Below, one piece after another: positions 1-20,570 of a DNA stretch of 64,000 nt. The stretch lies in the NCBI GenBank assembly GCA_026826555.1, contig JAKSZT010053881.1, positions 9,981,485 to 10,045,484 of the forward strand. The letters are read 5' to 3'. The notes under the pieces were generated by a model, which had not been told where the DNA came from, made no database searches, and saw nothing but the letters and a program-made list of their open reading frames with translations. A program made the position numbers and the translations under genes. This DNA comes from Tolypeutes matacus. Lineage: Eukaryota > Chordata > Mammalia > Cingulata > Chlamyphoridae. The stretch's first letter is position 1. Each line of letters opens with the position of its first letter.

Positions 1-1430
1 AGATCGGGAAGAAACACTAAAAAAAAAGTAACAGACTTTTATCTTAGGTGAAAGGGGTTTGGTGAGAAGTTTCTTTAATTTTTTTTATTTTTTAAACTTG
101 CCTTAATGAATGAAAAAAATGTTAAAAGAAATTTATGACATACTTCCTAAAAAGCTTTTATTGTAGAAATAATTTGGCAGCACAGATTTAAACAAATAAA
201 GCCTTAGCAATGCCCAGTAAAAAGTAGTGAATCCCTTTTAGAGCTTCCTCTGAGTTCATTTCTTTCGTTAAATGATCAGTCAAAACAACAAAGGCACACA
301 ACAAAATGACTCGTGTCAAATCGCTATTGCCACCCAATTTTCAAGGGCAACCACAGTCGAGAAGTCTGCGAGAGTGATGCTTTGCTATCCCTTTAATTAA
401 GGCAGGGCCTTTAAAGTCAGTTGTTCCATTCGTGTCTCAAATCAATCAGGTGAAATTCACCTTTTACGTGGCCTGAATCCTGATAGCTCCGGCACACTCG
501 ATAGGTAATTTAATCCTCTCTGGTGTGGATAAACGCAAACTCAAATTAGCTCGTGAAAGAGTTGGTCTTCTCTGAGATAGCTGTGCTTTTCCACTTTTAT
601 GCAAGAGCTGAGCTTCACCAACTGGCTAGCTGGAGGCGTTATTAAAAATTTAGTGAAAGAAACAAGGTGTGCTCTGGTGTCTCTTGTTACCCTTTCTACT
701 GTTACTCTGGCAGACAAAAGGCATAGAGCCTGCTTCATGAATAATGTGACATGGAATATTCACTATCTATTTTTAATGGAGTCAAGTAATAACATTAAGA
801 GAGATATTTGCAATCTTCAAATTTCACACAATAATGGGCATAGTAATTTGTTTTGATTCTGAACTGGGGATACCAAGACATTTTTTCTCCCAAAAAAGGG
901 CACACTGTTAACATCAAAATTTCAACTCCTCATTTATAGCATAAACTGGATTATGAAAATGGACCCAAAGTTCTAAATTTCACAAGGGGACAGCAGGGCA
1001 GGCACCTAGATTTCAATCAGTCCTACTTGCCCCTCAATACAACTTCTTTACTTTTCAAGCCAGGCTGGAAATAATCATCCAGCCTGCATGGTGACTTCTG
1101 CAGGAAGGACGTTTTGTCATCTTTATTCACTGGGAGCCTTGTCTCCTGGGACACTAGGAAGCAGTTTCTGCTTGCTGTTCATCACCCCATCAGTTCTGGA
1201 AAATGATCTTGGAAATTGCTTCGCAGAGTAAACAAATTTCAATTTTGAGTGAGAGGAAGCTGGCATGGAAACACATGGTATTAAAACCAAGTGAAGACAG
1301 CCAAGGACGGAGATTTGGAGGGAATGGGCAAAGCACCAGCTCAGATAGAGAGTCCTATATGTCCTATCTGTTTCTGTGCTGCAGAGGGCAGAGCCAGCCC
1401 ACAGCATGAAGCAGGGGTTTATTTTCTCTG
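1..1430. other. Non-coding DNA downstream of GFI1, repeat-poor, likely conserved element at 240-800
   Basis: No gene is visible and short open frames here lack coding character. From about 240 to 800 the sequence is free of recognisable repeats and rich in homeodomain-type cores (TTAATTAA, TAATTT). It contains an inverted repeat AGGTGAAATTCACCT at 448-462. Confidence 0.4.
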
Positions 1431-2060
1431 CTTATTCACTTACTACCACAACAGATATTTACCGATCTCCTACTGTGTGCCAAGCACTGTTCTAGGAGCT
1501 GAAGATTCAGCAGTGACCAAATAAAGCCCCACATGGGCACTGTGCTCACTGCTGTGTCCCCAGCACCTAGAAGAGCATGAGGCACCTACAGGCATTCAAT
1601 CAACGTGTGTGAAACCGACCTGAATGGAAACGGGCAATCTGCTGGCTGTCCCATGGCCATGCATACCTGGAACAACTGGCTAGGGTATGTTAGAGCACAG
1701 GCGGGTGGGATTTGGGCTAGGACTTTATTCTGGTTTCAGTCTCTTAAAGGTCTGATTTAGTCAAGAAACTCCCACAGGCGGGATAAAGCCAGAAATAACC
1801 CAGGCCCCAATTTTACTGTTCCTCATGTGTCTTTAGATTTGTAACTCGCTGCACTGCTAACCAATCTCAGACACTTTCTCTCCCCTCCCAGCCTCCACAG
1901 AACCAAAGCAGTCAGGGTGGGATGGGATGTTAGAACCATATTCACATTTTATGGGCAAGGAAACTGTGTCAGAGAAGTCAGAGGACTTTCCCAAGTCACA
2001 CAGTGTGTCTGCAACAGAGATGTGATTAAAACTCAAAGCTCTAAGGCTTTTAATTTTTTT
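1430..2060 (+). repeat. L2/MIR relics
   Basis: 1440-1530 reads like the L2 phrase for 'tactgtgtgccaagcactg', 1560-1620 like an L2 3' end, and 1925-2040 like MIR ('ttttatgggcaaggaaactg' through 'cacacagtgtgt'). These are old and diverged; boundaries are approximate. Confidence 0.55.
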
Positions 2061-2394
2061 AATTAATCTGTGAATAATATTTATTCATATTAGCCTGTGG
2101 CAGTGGGGATACTTTGACATTCTGAGAGGAAAGAGTCTGTGTATATGTGGGATTCTACAAGGTAGGAGCTTGGTTTTATATATGTCCCAGTTTTTCTGTT
2201 AATAAAGAAATATCTCTGAGGCATAGAATAAAAGAAAAAAGTATATGGAAACCAGGGCAATGGGTTTTACTCTCTTTTCGAGACGTTGGCTTGTCTGATT
2301 CACTCTTATACTCTGTTGTAGTAAGTGTTAGCTTCCCCCACAGACTAAAACAAAGGTCTTTCCCAAATTCCCTGCCTAAATGAAAAGAAATCTG

Positions 2395-3597
2395 TAAGAG
2401 TCTTAATACTTTATTAACTTAAAACATCACTCTAATAAATATGTATTAACAAATATAATGCACTCCAGAAGAACTAAAACATTTACAGACCTCATCAAAG
2501 TAAAAACACCACCTTTTTCTCTATGGTACACATGGGGGTTGGGGTCAAAGAGTTGAAGACAGAGCCTTTACTCCCACACACCTGCCAACTCAGACATCTT
2601 AAAAATACCAGAGTAACAATGAAAAACTGACTATATGCATAATCTTTGACATAACCTCTCAGCTATTTTTCATTTACTCTTGATAAAATCCAAAAGGCTC
2701 AGAAGGGAAGATTCAGGATTCTTCTCAGAACTGCCTCAGACCCAGCCACTTGGAGGTGTGACTATCAGCTTTTGAAGGTCAAGAGCCATGACTTTACTCT
2801 CTGGTTCCCACGTGCCAAACACAGGGCCTGGTACCAGGATAACCAGTGCTCAGTAAACGTTTGCTGAATGAATGCATGACTTCTTGTCCAAAGGCACTGC
2901 TCTGTGCTTTCACCTCCTCTGATGAAGCCTTCACAGGTTTCCTGAGGGGAGAACCTCTAATCACCTGTCATCACCAAGTCCACTTCACTTCTGTTTCTTC
3001 CTGGACCAGACCCGACAGTGCATCTTGTGATTTCAAAAGTGTGAAACCCCTTCCCCAAATCAGTTTCTGAACCAGCATTTAAGTGGGAGAAATGATTCCT
3101 GCAAGGCTTATAGGCAGCACCCAACAGAAAGGGGCCAGAGAAGGGAAAAAGAAAATAAAACCACTCATTCTTCTTTCTAGATAAAAACAGAGCAGTTCCA
3201 CCTTGTAAAAGGAGATTCCTCCTCTTCAACACAAGTATCTGGGGTGGGCCAGCTGGAGGAGGGAACATGCCTGAAGGGCTTTCCTGTCTGTGGTGCAGGG
3301 CTGGAAATGGGGAGGCCTGTGGGGCCCAAGATTTTATCTGATCCCACTTGACTGAGTCTTCAGGTGTAGAGAGCCCTGTTCAGTCCAAAGCCCAGGGAGT
3401 CACCTGGTTCCCTCTCCAGGCTGAACTTTGAAAAGGTACCTCATCTCCTCTGGCATCTCCAGGAAGTAAGGTGAAGGGTGGTCGGTAGGATCCGCAGACT
3501 GGACTGGGGGGCCTGAGAAGTCGGAAGGGGTTGGGGGCAAGCCAGGAGGCCACCCTCCGTAGTGTTATGTAGCCGCTACCTGCAGCCAGCCAGGTGC
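2395..3597 (-). other. GFI1: Presumptive GFI1 3' UTR
   Basis: This region follows the stop codon. The first AATAAA on the minus strand downstream of it is at 2415-2410, which would give a 3' UTR of about 1.2 kb, of the size expected for GFI1. The stretch at about 2690-2875 resembles an antisense L2/MIR 3' end. That leaves open a shorter UTR using a variant signal. Confidence 0.55.
2410..2415 (-). promoter_or_regulatory. Candidate GFI1 polyadenylation signal AATAAA
   Basis: This is a canonical hexamer on the minus strand (TTTATT on plus), about 1.18 kb past the GFI1 stop, with T-rich sequence following at 2395-2375. It is chosen because no other canonical hexamer was seen between it and the stop codon. 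Confidence 0.5.
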
Positions 3598-10607
<7,010 letters not shown>

Positions 10608-13600
10608 CTGCGGGAAGACGAGCGGGGAAGAAGCGCGGGTCAGCACCCTGCAGGCAACTGGGCAGTTGGGAGGAGGGGGAACGCCGGCCGGGGAGGGGCG
10701 AAGAGGAGGAGCTTGGCCCGGCTGCGACGCGCTCACCAGGTGGCATTCGGACAGGTGGCGAGAGTCCGCCGCCACCGCCACTGCTCAGCCGTAAACGGCC
10801 CCGGGCCGGCGGCTCGGACCCTCTCTGTCCTGCCACACACCCCCGGATCCTCAGCTCCCTCGCAAAGTTCGCTCAAACCATCAAACGCTCCGGAGAGCCG
10901 CAGTCTCGAATGAGCCGGGCAGCCGGACTCGACCACTCCCTGCGCGGCTCTGCTTTCAAACCCAGGAGGGAGGGAGGGCGCGCGAGGACCAGATTAGGGC
11001 CGGGGGATGCGTCGGTGGTCGAGGATCGAGAAGGGGCAAGGAGCCAAGGCCTCCGAGAGCCGCCTACAGATTGGAATGAGGGGGGAGAGGCCGAGCGCAA
11101 TGGGCAAGGCTGCGGGGCGGGGCCCGGGTACAGGAGCAGAAAGACGGGGGGGGGGGCAACAGAAGATGGAGAAAGGAGGAGGGAGGGCAGAGAGACAGGA
11201 AGGTGGGGGTGGGGTGGTGACAGAGGACAAACCTCGGCCCGGGGTGGAACTGGAGTCCCGGTGATCCCGCCCGCTTGTCACTAGCGTACCACGAGGGGGA
11301 AAAATTGACCCCGGAGAAGCGGTGCGGCGGATGCACTCCGGACCATGGACATCTAAGCTCGGAAACCAGGCGCCGGGGGGAAAGCACTTTCCGTTGTGCT
11401 TGTCAAAACCTTGTCCTGGGGAAGACGAGACCCGTAGGCGCGCACTGGCTTGGGGAACGCGCGGTGTCCGAGAGTCCGCGGAGCACCGACAAGTTTAGCC
11501 GCAAGTAAGACAGACCACCAAGAGCGGCTGAGCTGCCAGCGGCCAGAGAGCCAGCCGTTCGGGGCGCTGGGCCCGAGGGATCTGCCCGCTGCGCCGCTCT
11601 CATTAGCCCCCAATCAGTTCACCTAATCCGGGGTCGAAACCTGAGCCCGGCTGGGAGGCGGGGCGGCCTCCAGCGCTCCGCTCCGGGCTCGCTCGGGGGG
11701 CGGAACCCGGCGGCCAAGGAGGTCTAGGGAAAACGAAATCTGCTTTCCTCCCGGGGTGAAGGGAAGGGAGCCGGGTTCACAGGCGGGCTGCAGGCTCTCC
11801 GGGCACAGCAGCTCTCCCTGGTCTCGGCTGGCTCAGAGAAATAGGGGGCAGATGACCCTGGGCCAGGGTAGGACGCCTGGTCCTTCCTTGGGCTTCGTGC
11901 GGCTTGGGCTGCGGGACCAGGAGCCGTGCTGCTCCCAAGGCAGGATGCGGGACACAGTCTAAGTCTGCCCTTTGGCACCCTGCGCTCAAAACGAATCCTC
12001 AGGGGTCGGTCCCTAGATGGCATTCTACGCCTCACTGTGCCCCCTTGCAATCCCGGGGGAGGAGTGTGGTATCGGCCGGGGAGAAAAGACGGCCGGGACA
12101 CATCACGGAGCCCTGGACATAGGGCGTTCTAAGCGACAGAAGGCCCCTAGGGGTGAAGGTGCAGCCCGTCCAGGTCCCGACCACCCCAGGTTGAGGACCT
12201 CTGGAGGTTTCAGGATCAGAACTGCCCCAAAGCGCGGTTCTGCTGCTTGTTTTTTTCCTGCGCCCCGACGGGAGCCGCGCCCTCGAATAAACAATTAAAC
12301 ACCATAAATGCAAAAATTATGATAGTTGGAGAAAAAAATCCCGCTGCGACTTGGGGCCTTGCAGGTGGGGGAGGGGACGGGACGCTGGAGAGCCGGCCGC
12401 GGGCCCCGGGCACTTTACGCGCGGAATTTAGCCGCGGCGGGCTAGGACACGCGGGACCTGGCCGGCGCGGAGGCGGCCTTCCCTCCCGGGGCCGCAGCCC
12501 CGCGCCACTCTAGCACCCAGGCAAGCTTTGCGGGTTTCGGGGGTGGGGTGGGAGTTCGAGGCAGCGGGCGCCGCGCCTGGGAAAACGACCTCGCGCTGCA
12601 GCTGGCGGCCGGGGGCGGGGCGGCGCTCTCCGAGCACACTGGCCCTCGGGGCCTCTCCAGCCGGGAACGGCACCTCGGAAAGGCACTTCCAGCGCCGGGA
12701 GAGGCCGGGGCTGGCGGCGCGGAGGGGGCGGCCTCTCCAGCCCAGCTGTCGCCGCTCCCCCCACCAGATGTTTCCTTCCCGGGAGGATCCTGTTCCCCTG
12801 AGGGACGACCAAACCTTCTTGGCGCGCTCTCCACGCCCAAGACTCCTAGGCCCGCCGCGCGGGTAGCCCCGGACCTAACGTCGGGTTCTCTCGGAGCTCC
12901 CTCACAGCCGCCAGCCGCGGCTGGGGCCCAGGACTCGCTCTCTGGTCGCCCCCGCAGCGCTGGTGCTTTGCGAGCCCCCGCAGCCGCCCCCGCCGGCGAG
13001 GGGGGCGTCGCGGAACAGGCACATCGAACCTACCTGCGGGGTCAGGGCTCGGGCATCGTGCTCCGAGAGTTTTCAAACTGAGTCTTGCTTTCGGAAGAGA
13101 CCGCGCTGTCTCTCTCTCTCTCTCTCTTTTTTAATCTCCTCCGGAGCTCGGCCCCCAAAACCACAGCTTCACTTCCTGAGCGTTAGGGAGCAGCTCGCGC
13201 AGCCCTCTCAGACCTGTCCCCCAACCCCCAGTCGGGCTCCTCCTTTACGCAAGGGCTGGGGGGGGGGGGCGAGTGCCCCAGCCTTTCCAGCCACCTTCCG
13301 GGGCGCCCCTTCGCAGCCCTCCCCGTTTTTTCTCTGTGGGACGGCCAGGGCTGGGGGGACTCGGAGGCTGGGACACCCAGCCGCTAGAAATGACTCGAAA
13401 GAAAATAAACTATTCTTGGCTCCTGGGAGACTTCCGCAGCGAGAAGAAGTCACAGATTCAGGACACAGATTGACTGGACCCGCGGGGGGTGGGAGGGAGC
13501 ACCGATCGGAGGAGGCCTCCGCGCCCCTCCCGCCCCAGGCAACCCGCAACCCCGCCGCCCGCCCGGGCCCCTCCGCCCCCGGCTCGCGGCCGTGAATCAC

Positions 13601-14099
13601 CCACCCGCGGTGCCGCCGGGCTGGAGCCCGGCGAGTGGCCACGGCGTCCGCAGAGCGAAACCTGCCCCGCCGCCCCGAAATAGCTTGTTGTGGAAACACT
13701 TGGGGATAAATACGCCCAACGAGGCTGAAAATACCTTGACACCCAATCCGAGAGGTTTGCTCATTTCCCTTCGGATTTAGGTAATGGTTAAATTTGGAAG
13801 AGGTGGGCGAGCGTCGAGCCCCCGGCGGAGAGGGCGCTGGTGGCGCGTCGCGAGGGCGCCCGGCTGGGCCTGCGGGCGCGCCTTTCCCGCGCCGCGCTCG
13901 CCCGCGCTCGGCGGGGTCTGCTCAGCTCGAGGCTAATTTCCGGTGGTCCGGGCTGCGAAATTACAGGCCGCCGCCGAGCTAGCGCGCGGGGGCCGCGACA
14001 GCGGTTGCGAGCTGACCCCGCCCTGCCGAGGCAAGAGAGGGAGAGCGGGACCTCGGGCGCCAGCTCCGGCCGCCGCCTGAGGTCAGACCCAGGCACCTG

Positions 14100-16930
14100 G
14101 TCCTAGGGGAGCAGTAAAGCGCCATAAAGACCCAACTTTGATGATTATTGAAAGGTAAACTTTCACTCGGATTATATGTTCCGTGAAGGTGGGCACTGGA
14201 CATTCATCTTTCTGTAGGCTCTTAACAAAAGTCTGTGGCCTGAGTAAATGAACTAGTGGAATTAACTGATTAATTTTATTAAACGAACAGAAAAAATAAA
14301 ACAAAAAACTTCAAACCCCACCCATAAACAAATACAACAACCTCCAACACTAAACTGTATGCCGTGTTCATATAGTGTGGTCTGTTGTCTATACTTAAAG
14401 CCTAAACTCTTTCCTGGCAGGGTGAAGAGCGCAATGATTACGTTACTTTTCTAAATGAATTGAGTTAGACTTTAATCACTACTTCCTGCATGGTAAGCCT
14501 CCAATGTCGGATACGATGTCAGAGAGAAGAGAGTGGTGCTCCCAGTTCTTCCAAAATAACGCACACGAAGTAGTCACGGAAAAAGTCCTTAAAGCCCTTT
14601 CCCTAAAGAATGTTTTTTAAAAGTGATTTTAATTTGCATTGTTAATCTAAAAATTTGCGGAAGTATTTGTTAGCATAGCATTGCTTCTAGCGTGCTGTAA
14701 TAAATTAGACGTTTTATTCAGAAACGGCTGTGCATCTACTGTGTGCTGGGCACTGGACTAGACACACATCTCAACTGTCTGCCAGGTCGTCCTCTTTACA
14801 CTACTGCTCATTTGCTCAATACAACTTTTCTTTATAAATAAATGTAGCTGAACGGAAATTAAGTGCATTTTAAGATTTTATTTCTTGTGTGATTTGTCGT
14901 GGCCTAGCATATAAAGACTAAAAGCCGGCCAAAACAAATCTTTCTCATTTTCTGCTATCCTATTCAACAGCACAAATGGGCAAATTTTAAAAAGAATATG
15001 ATAAATGAGACAGAAGAAAATTTCTTGCCAGCCAAGTTCTAGAGACTTCTGAACGTCCTTTGCACATCAGCAAGTTTAAAGTGAAAATTTCTTGAAAAGG
15101 TGCTGTGACTATTTAGTAGTTTTGTCTTGCTGTTTTGAAATCTCTGAAAACTTGGGGGAGGTAATGGGGGAGGGCAAATAAGCACATGGAGTAGTGTCAC
15201 CTTCATGTAGCAAACATTTCTAAGCTCTGGCCACTGGCCCATTTAATTCAAGCAGCATCTCATAGACCATAATTTCCCTACCACAAAAGATTTGAGACTA
15301 TAAGAAAATTGTCAAAACATATTACCACTCTATATTTTGACAAAGCTTTACAGTTTCTATTTCCTTTCTATTTGGGGGCCATGCACAGGTAGGTGGGTGA
15401 TCCCAAAACTGCAGAAAAGGACAATGCCCCCACTCCAAGCATACATGTCTCTAATGTTTGATCATCATGGCAATGCACCCAGGAAGAGAAAAGAGTGCAG
15501 GCTTTTTGAATCTGGATGGTGTCAATCTCTGGCCTGCCAGTTACTTGTCCCCTGACCTTGGGCTCTAGTTAGCTCAACCGTAAAGTCAGAATACTAGAAC
15601 CTGCCTTACAAGACCATGGAGCAATCCTTTGATTTCCTCTTCACAGGTTCATCTGGGCGGCAAGGGTGGAAGAAGGCGCCTAGTGACGGTGTACTGGTAT
15701 AATTTTCAATTTCCATGTCTGCTTCACTTTATCCAGCTTTGCATAGGTAAAGTAGCCGTAGTTTGCAGGGGCTTGGGTTTTTGTTGTTGCTGTTGTTTTG
15801 TTTTGTTTTTTAGTCAAAAAGTCAGAGGATCTATTTTCATTTCTAGTCATTTTATGGATTTATTTTTTAGAAGTTAAATGAATAACTAACTTATTCCAGG
15901 CCATAGTTTAATCATCTTTAAAACAGGAAATGCCTCCCATGTGTGAAATGCCATGAGCTAAGAGTAGCTGTGGAAGACACACTGAATGTAAAATCCATGT
16001 TTTATGAACATAGTTTAAAAAAATTACATTATGAGACTGGCCATAAAGCTCCTCTGTGATTCAGAAAAGATATTTTTTTTTCCATAAGAAGGTTTAGGAT
16101 ACTTTATTATTAAAATAATTTTTTCATTGTAAATTATATTACATGCAATCTGATAAAGAAAGAAAAGAAAATCCCAGTAAAACAACTTTTCAGTCTTATT
16201 TGCTCTGTTTCTTTAAAATATATAATTGTAATCACACCAGATACAAATGTGTATTCTGCTTTTTCACTGAATATTATAATAACATTTCTTCTTTCTATTC
16301 TTTTTATTTTTCATATTTTAATTGGATGTAAATTATTTTAGAGAAAAATTATTTGAACAAAAATCACGGTAAATATTTCCCCTACTTTTATATAATCTTT
16401 CATCATTCTTAATTGTGTGAAAAAAGATTCCATTGACTAGGTTACTATAATTTACTTAATCACTCCCATCTTAATATTTAGTTTTCATTTTTCACTATGT
16501 TAAATAATGCAATGAAGTTTTTCTGGATATAGCTTTCCCCACATTCTTAATTATTTCTTTAGGATATATTTTAAGGGGTGGAATTTCTGGATCCAACAGT
16601 GAATATTTTTATGGCTCTTCATACATAGCCAAGCAAGTGTTTTGGATAGCATGTTTATGTAATGTGTAAGCCAAGAGAACTCACATCACTTAACAAATAA
16701 TTAGAAGATGTAAAAATTAACTTGGGAAAGTTAGACCTGGATTAAAGACAGATATTTGAACGGATATTTGTTTTATGCAAAAGAAGTGTTTGTTAGACAG
16801 TGGCCATACTCTGTCATATTGCCATGATTTTGTCCTCATGGTATTAAAAAAAAACTATTTTATTTTTGTCTTTGGATTAGGTGTCTTGGTGCATGTAGTC
16901 AGGCACAAATAAGAGTTATATATCTTTTTT
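14100..16930. other. Intergenic AT-rich DNA upstream of GFI1
   Basis: No gene is seen. It holds a small L2-like piece at 14725-14780, a MIR-like piece at about 15490-15600, and L1-like AT-rich sequence at about 16380-16620 ('ggtggaatttctggatccaac'). The rest is unclassified. Confidence 0.4.
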
Positions 16931-16946
16931 CAAAATGGTATGAATT

Positions 16947-17126
16947 TGGGAAGCGGCTGTGGCTCAATCAGTGGGGCTCCCGTTTACCATATGGGAGGCC
17001 CCGGGTTTGGTTCCCGGGGCCTCCTGGTGAAGGCAGGCCCGCCCGCACGGCGTGGTTGGCTGACCCAGAGAGCGCAAGCAGCAAGGGGGGGATAAATGAA
17101 TAAATAAATAAAATCTTTAAAAAAAA
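16947..17126 (+). mobile_element. DAS SINE, full length
   Basis: This is a complete copy with A-box, B-box (GGGTTTGGTTCCC), G-run, TAAATGAATAAATAAATAAAATC and an A tail. The target-site duplication AAAATGGTATGAATT is perfect (16932-16946 and 17127-17141), indicating recent insertion. It is a good reference copy for the family in this window. Confidence 0.93.
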
Positions 17127-17141
17127 AAAATGGTATGAATT

Positions 17142-20100
17142 CAAGGAAAATAAACACCAAGTGATAATTGTGTGATGCCTTAACTCAAATGTTAGATATA
17201 TAATTGTTTCCCTTCTACTCTTACAAATAGGAGGCTACTGAAATAAAATTAAAATGACAGCATCAGTCAGAAATGACTTACAATCATTTATGGAAAGTCA
17301 ATAATGCTTTTTCACCAACATATGCAAAAATTGGAAAATTAAGTAAAGGAGAACATATTAATATAAGATTCACACTATGAGTAAGATTCAACCTCGTATT
17401 AATTTTCAAACATTAAGAACAATATTTTAATTTTCTTTTAATAAACATTTTTGGACCAATATATTTAAATCTTGTCAAATTATAAAATATAAGCTATTAC
17501 TATAAACATTTTTTTTCTATTGTTTTTATATAAAGGATTTCAAGCATCTGAAGGAGGGAGCTGTCAGCTTTAGTGTTTAGAGTTCAAATAAGAAAATTGT
17601 TAACCTCACCACATATGTATTTTTACATTGTTCCTAAGAACAGATTAACTTTGAATAAAGTATCATCTTATGTGTGGGCTGCATGATATGACTCTTAACA
17701 GAAACATACCCAGTGTGAACTTTTATGGAAAAAAAGGAGTAGATTTTACTTCGTGGATGGAAAATGTAATGAGAGAGAGAAAATGTACGATTAGTTTTCT
17801 GCTGTTTCTCATCATTTCCTCCAGGAGGTTTGATGATCATTTTACCCTACTCCAGATGAAACACTTCACTTTAAATCAGCAAAGCCTATATATTGTAAAT
17901 TTTTTTTTAAATTGCTCACAAAACACAGCTCCTCCAGAGGGACAGTCCGACCCGTACCTAGAGGTAAGGTGGGAGTCGAGGTTCCTGGAAACCTCAGGTG
18001 GTTGTGGTCTGCTTGAGCTGGGAGGAGCAGCCCACACGGATGACTCCAGGCTGGCCCTGAGGGCAAATCCTTGGAAGAAGGACGACGGGAGCTGGTGGTG
18101 GGCAGAGGCAGCCCACCGGGGGTGCCAGCGTCCACTGTTCTGGCCTCACAGAAGAGAAGGAAAGGCTGGGTGTTCTCCGAGGCAAGCATTCTGTGCATTT
18201 CTGCTGTATGGTTAAGGAAGCCAGTGGTTTATATAGCCCAGTTTCTCGTAACTAGCAACTTTTTGAACCTGACCAAATCTTGTCTCTTTACACCAAACCA
18301 CCCAGCCTGTTCCACACCTAGCACGAGGAGGAGAAGCCTTGGGCTGAGAGTCATTTGCCTGTCACAGGTCTGGGAGGCGGTGAGGCTGGAGTGGGGGAGG
18401 GGGATCGCATCCCTCACCTCCAGCACCGCAGCCCGGACCCATCACCCCAGCAGGGTGGCGGTACCTGAGGTGCTGTTCAGCAGCAAGCAGGCAACAGCAC
18501 TAAACGAATAAGTTGCTGAAAGCAGCATAGCTATAGGATGGAACATTTGCAAAGCAGATCAAAGAAAACTTAAAAGCACATGTCCGTATCCCACCACCAT
18601 AGTTCAATCATTAGGAACATTTTGGTGTTTGTTTGTTTGTTTTTTCCAGTCCCCTCACCACCAACCCCCCCCCCCAAGATTCTAAATGTATATTTTACAT
18701 ATTATGATTATATTATACAATAGTCTATTTAGAAGCTGTGTTGTGATTTTATTTGTTCTCCTCTTACTGGACAGTTGGATTGTTTCCCCTTTTCCTTACT
18801 GTAAATGATCCTGTGATTTTTTTAAAAAACTGCATTTGGTTTTTCTCTATGTAGAATTCTTTCTTTAGGATTGAATGCCAGAGGTGGAATTACTGGATCC
18901 AAGGGGATAAACATTTTAAAATTCATGAACACACCCTGACAAATTATTTTCCCAAATGGGTGTAATAATTCATACTCCTGCCAAGATAAATGAAAAATAC
19001 CCCAGTAGCTGAGAGGCAGTAGAGGGTAATAATTAAAGGCATGGGCTCTGAGCCAAATTTCGAGTCTGGAAATTCTGATCTGCCACTTACTACTTATGTG
19101 ATTTTAGACAAGTTCCTTAACCTTTCTGAGCTTCCATGTCTTTATCTGTAGATTCTAAGATTCAATCATAGATGTAAGGCATAGAGTAGGCATTTATTTT
19201 TAGTTATGACTATATGCCAGGCACTATCCTGATAAATGGGCTGTAGAAATAGACTTGGAGATGTTTGCCTTCCCCAGATCCCACAGCCAGACAAGGACAG
19301 AGTCTGGACTCAAACCCAGGCCAGCCTGGCTTTAGACCTGGGGCCTGCCCTGGGAGGTAGGCCCCAGGGCCTCAGAGTGTGGGAGGAGCTGCTTGGCCCA
19401 CTCTGGGCAATACCCAGGGCTTGCCAGGAAGCATTTTAATATGGATTTCTGACATCTCCAATGAGACCGACCACGGAGATACTCAGGCTCCCCTGGCTCA
19501 CAGACCTCAGCTTCCACAAGAGAGCTTGAGTTCTGGGTTTTCCAAGGACACTTCCAACTTATACAGCCCCTGTCCTCATCCAGCAGCGCACTTAATCTGG
19601 TCTGAGGCTGGTGGAGGAGTCCCAGAAAATCATTGCCTCTTCCTTAAACATTCTTAACTGCTCCCAACATGAGGCAAGGATCAATTTAGCAGTAGGGGCC
19701 ACCATGAGCTTTCATGTGAGCTTTAATTAAAAAAAACATACACACATACAACCTCATTGGATGGAGAATGAATAGGGCTTCTGTGCAAATCAGGGATTTG
19801 CCTGTATACCTCACAGTCCCTTTGTAACATCCTGGTGGGAAACAGGAGACACCAGGGAAGATACCAGCATGAACTCTGCTTCAGGATGCTAATCCAGGGT
19901 AAACAGGATGGAGGCTGAGTTTAAAAGCAGCCACTGAGGCCAGAAGGATGGAAAGGGCTGATGCTGACACAGTGGTCCGAAGGGGGATGGCATTTGTGGC
20001 TTCAATTGCACTATTTAGTCAATTCAATAAATACTCACTGAGCCTTGGTTACATGTCATGCCCCAGGACAGATGCGGGGTCTAGAGGTGAATATGGGGGT

Positions 20101-20570
20101 TGTGTGTCTCTGTGCTCCTCCAACCTACTGAGAAGTGGATGTAGCAGGGAAGGTGAATGACGGACAGAAGAAATGAAGGAAGCATATTTCCCTCCTAACC
20201 CAGCCCCTGAGAAGGCCTTCAGGCTGGGGACACAGAGACTTTTCTTTTGGCCAGTCAGTCCATTGCACATTTTCTGCTACAGATCTGAGACCCACATCCT
20301 ATGAGGCTGGGGTTAATGTTTTGGAGCATCAAAATATTCCATCAGTTGCAGAAGAATGTGAGTGACTCTTTGTTGCTTCAGGTTTGGAAAGTATTAGCAG
20401 TTTGGATTGGAGGAAGGCATTTGATTTGGGAATATCCCATGATGCTTCTTTAACCAAGACTTCTCATGTTTTTGTTAGGATTGTCTGAGAGGGAGACTGA
20501 GAGGATAGCTAGAAATGTTTTCTTTTTTCCAATCACAAAGTTGAGATTAACTATTACTATCAACTATTCT
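17142..20570. other. Intergenic DNA with MIR/L1 relics and a GC-rich patch
   Basis: 17925-18500 is GC-rich relative to its surroundings, with no repeat recognised and no sustained coding frame; it is a candidate regulatory element. 18570-18990 resembles an old L1 3' region. 19020-19190 is MIR-like ('gtctggaaattctgatctgccacttactac'), and 19990-20150 is L2-like. A C-run is at 18667-18675. Confidence 0.45.

Noticed and set aside
10608..10737. Firm annotation of GFI1 intron 1 as the 129-bp interval between the donor at 10737 and the acceptor at 10607
   Set aside because: A distal donor at 13034 has a better consensus, and transcript data would be needed to choose. Left as alternatives under the 5' UTR feature.
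12548..13081. Plus-strand 177-residue and other long open frames in the CpG island
   Set aside because: High GC removes stop codons. Composition is Pro/Ala/Gly/Arg-rich with no domains, so these are expected random open frames.
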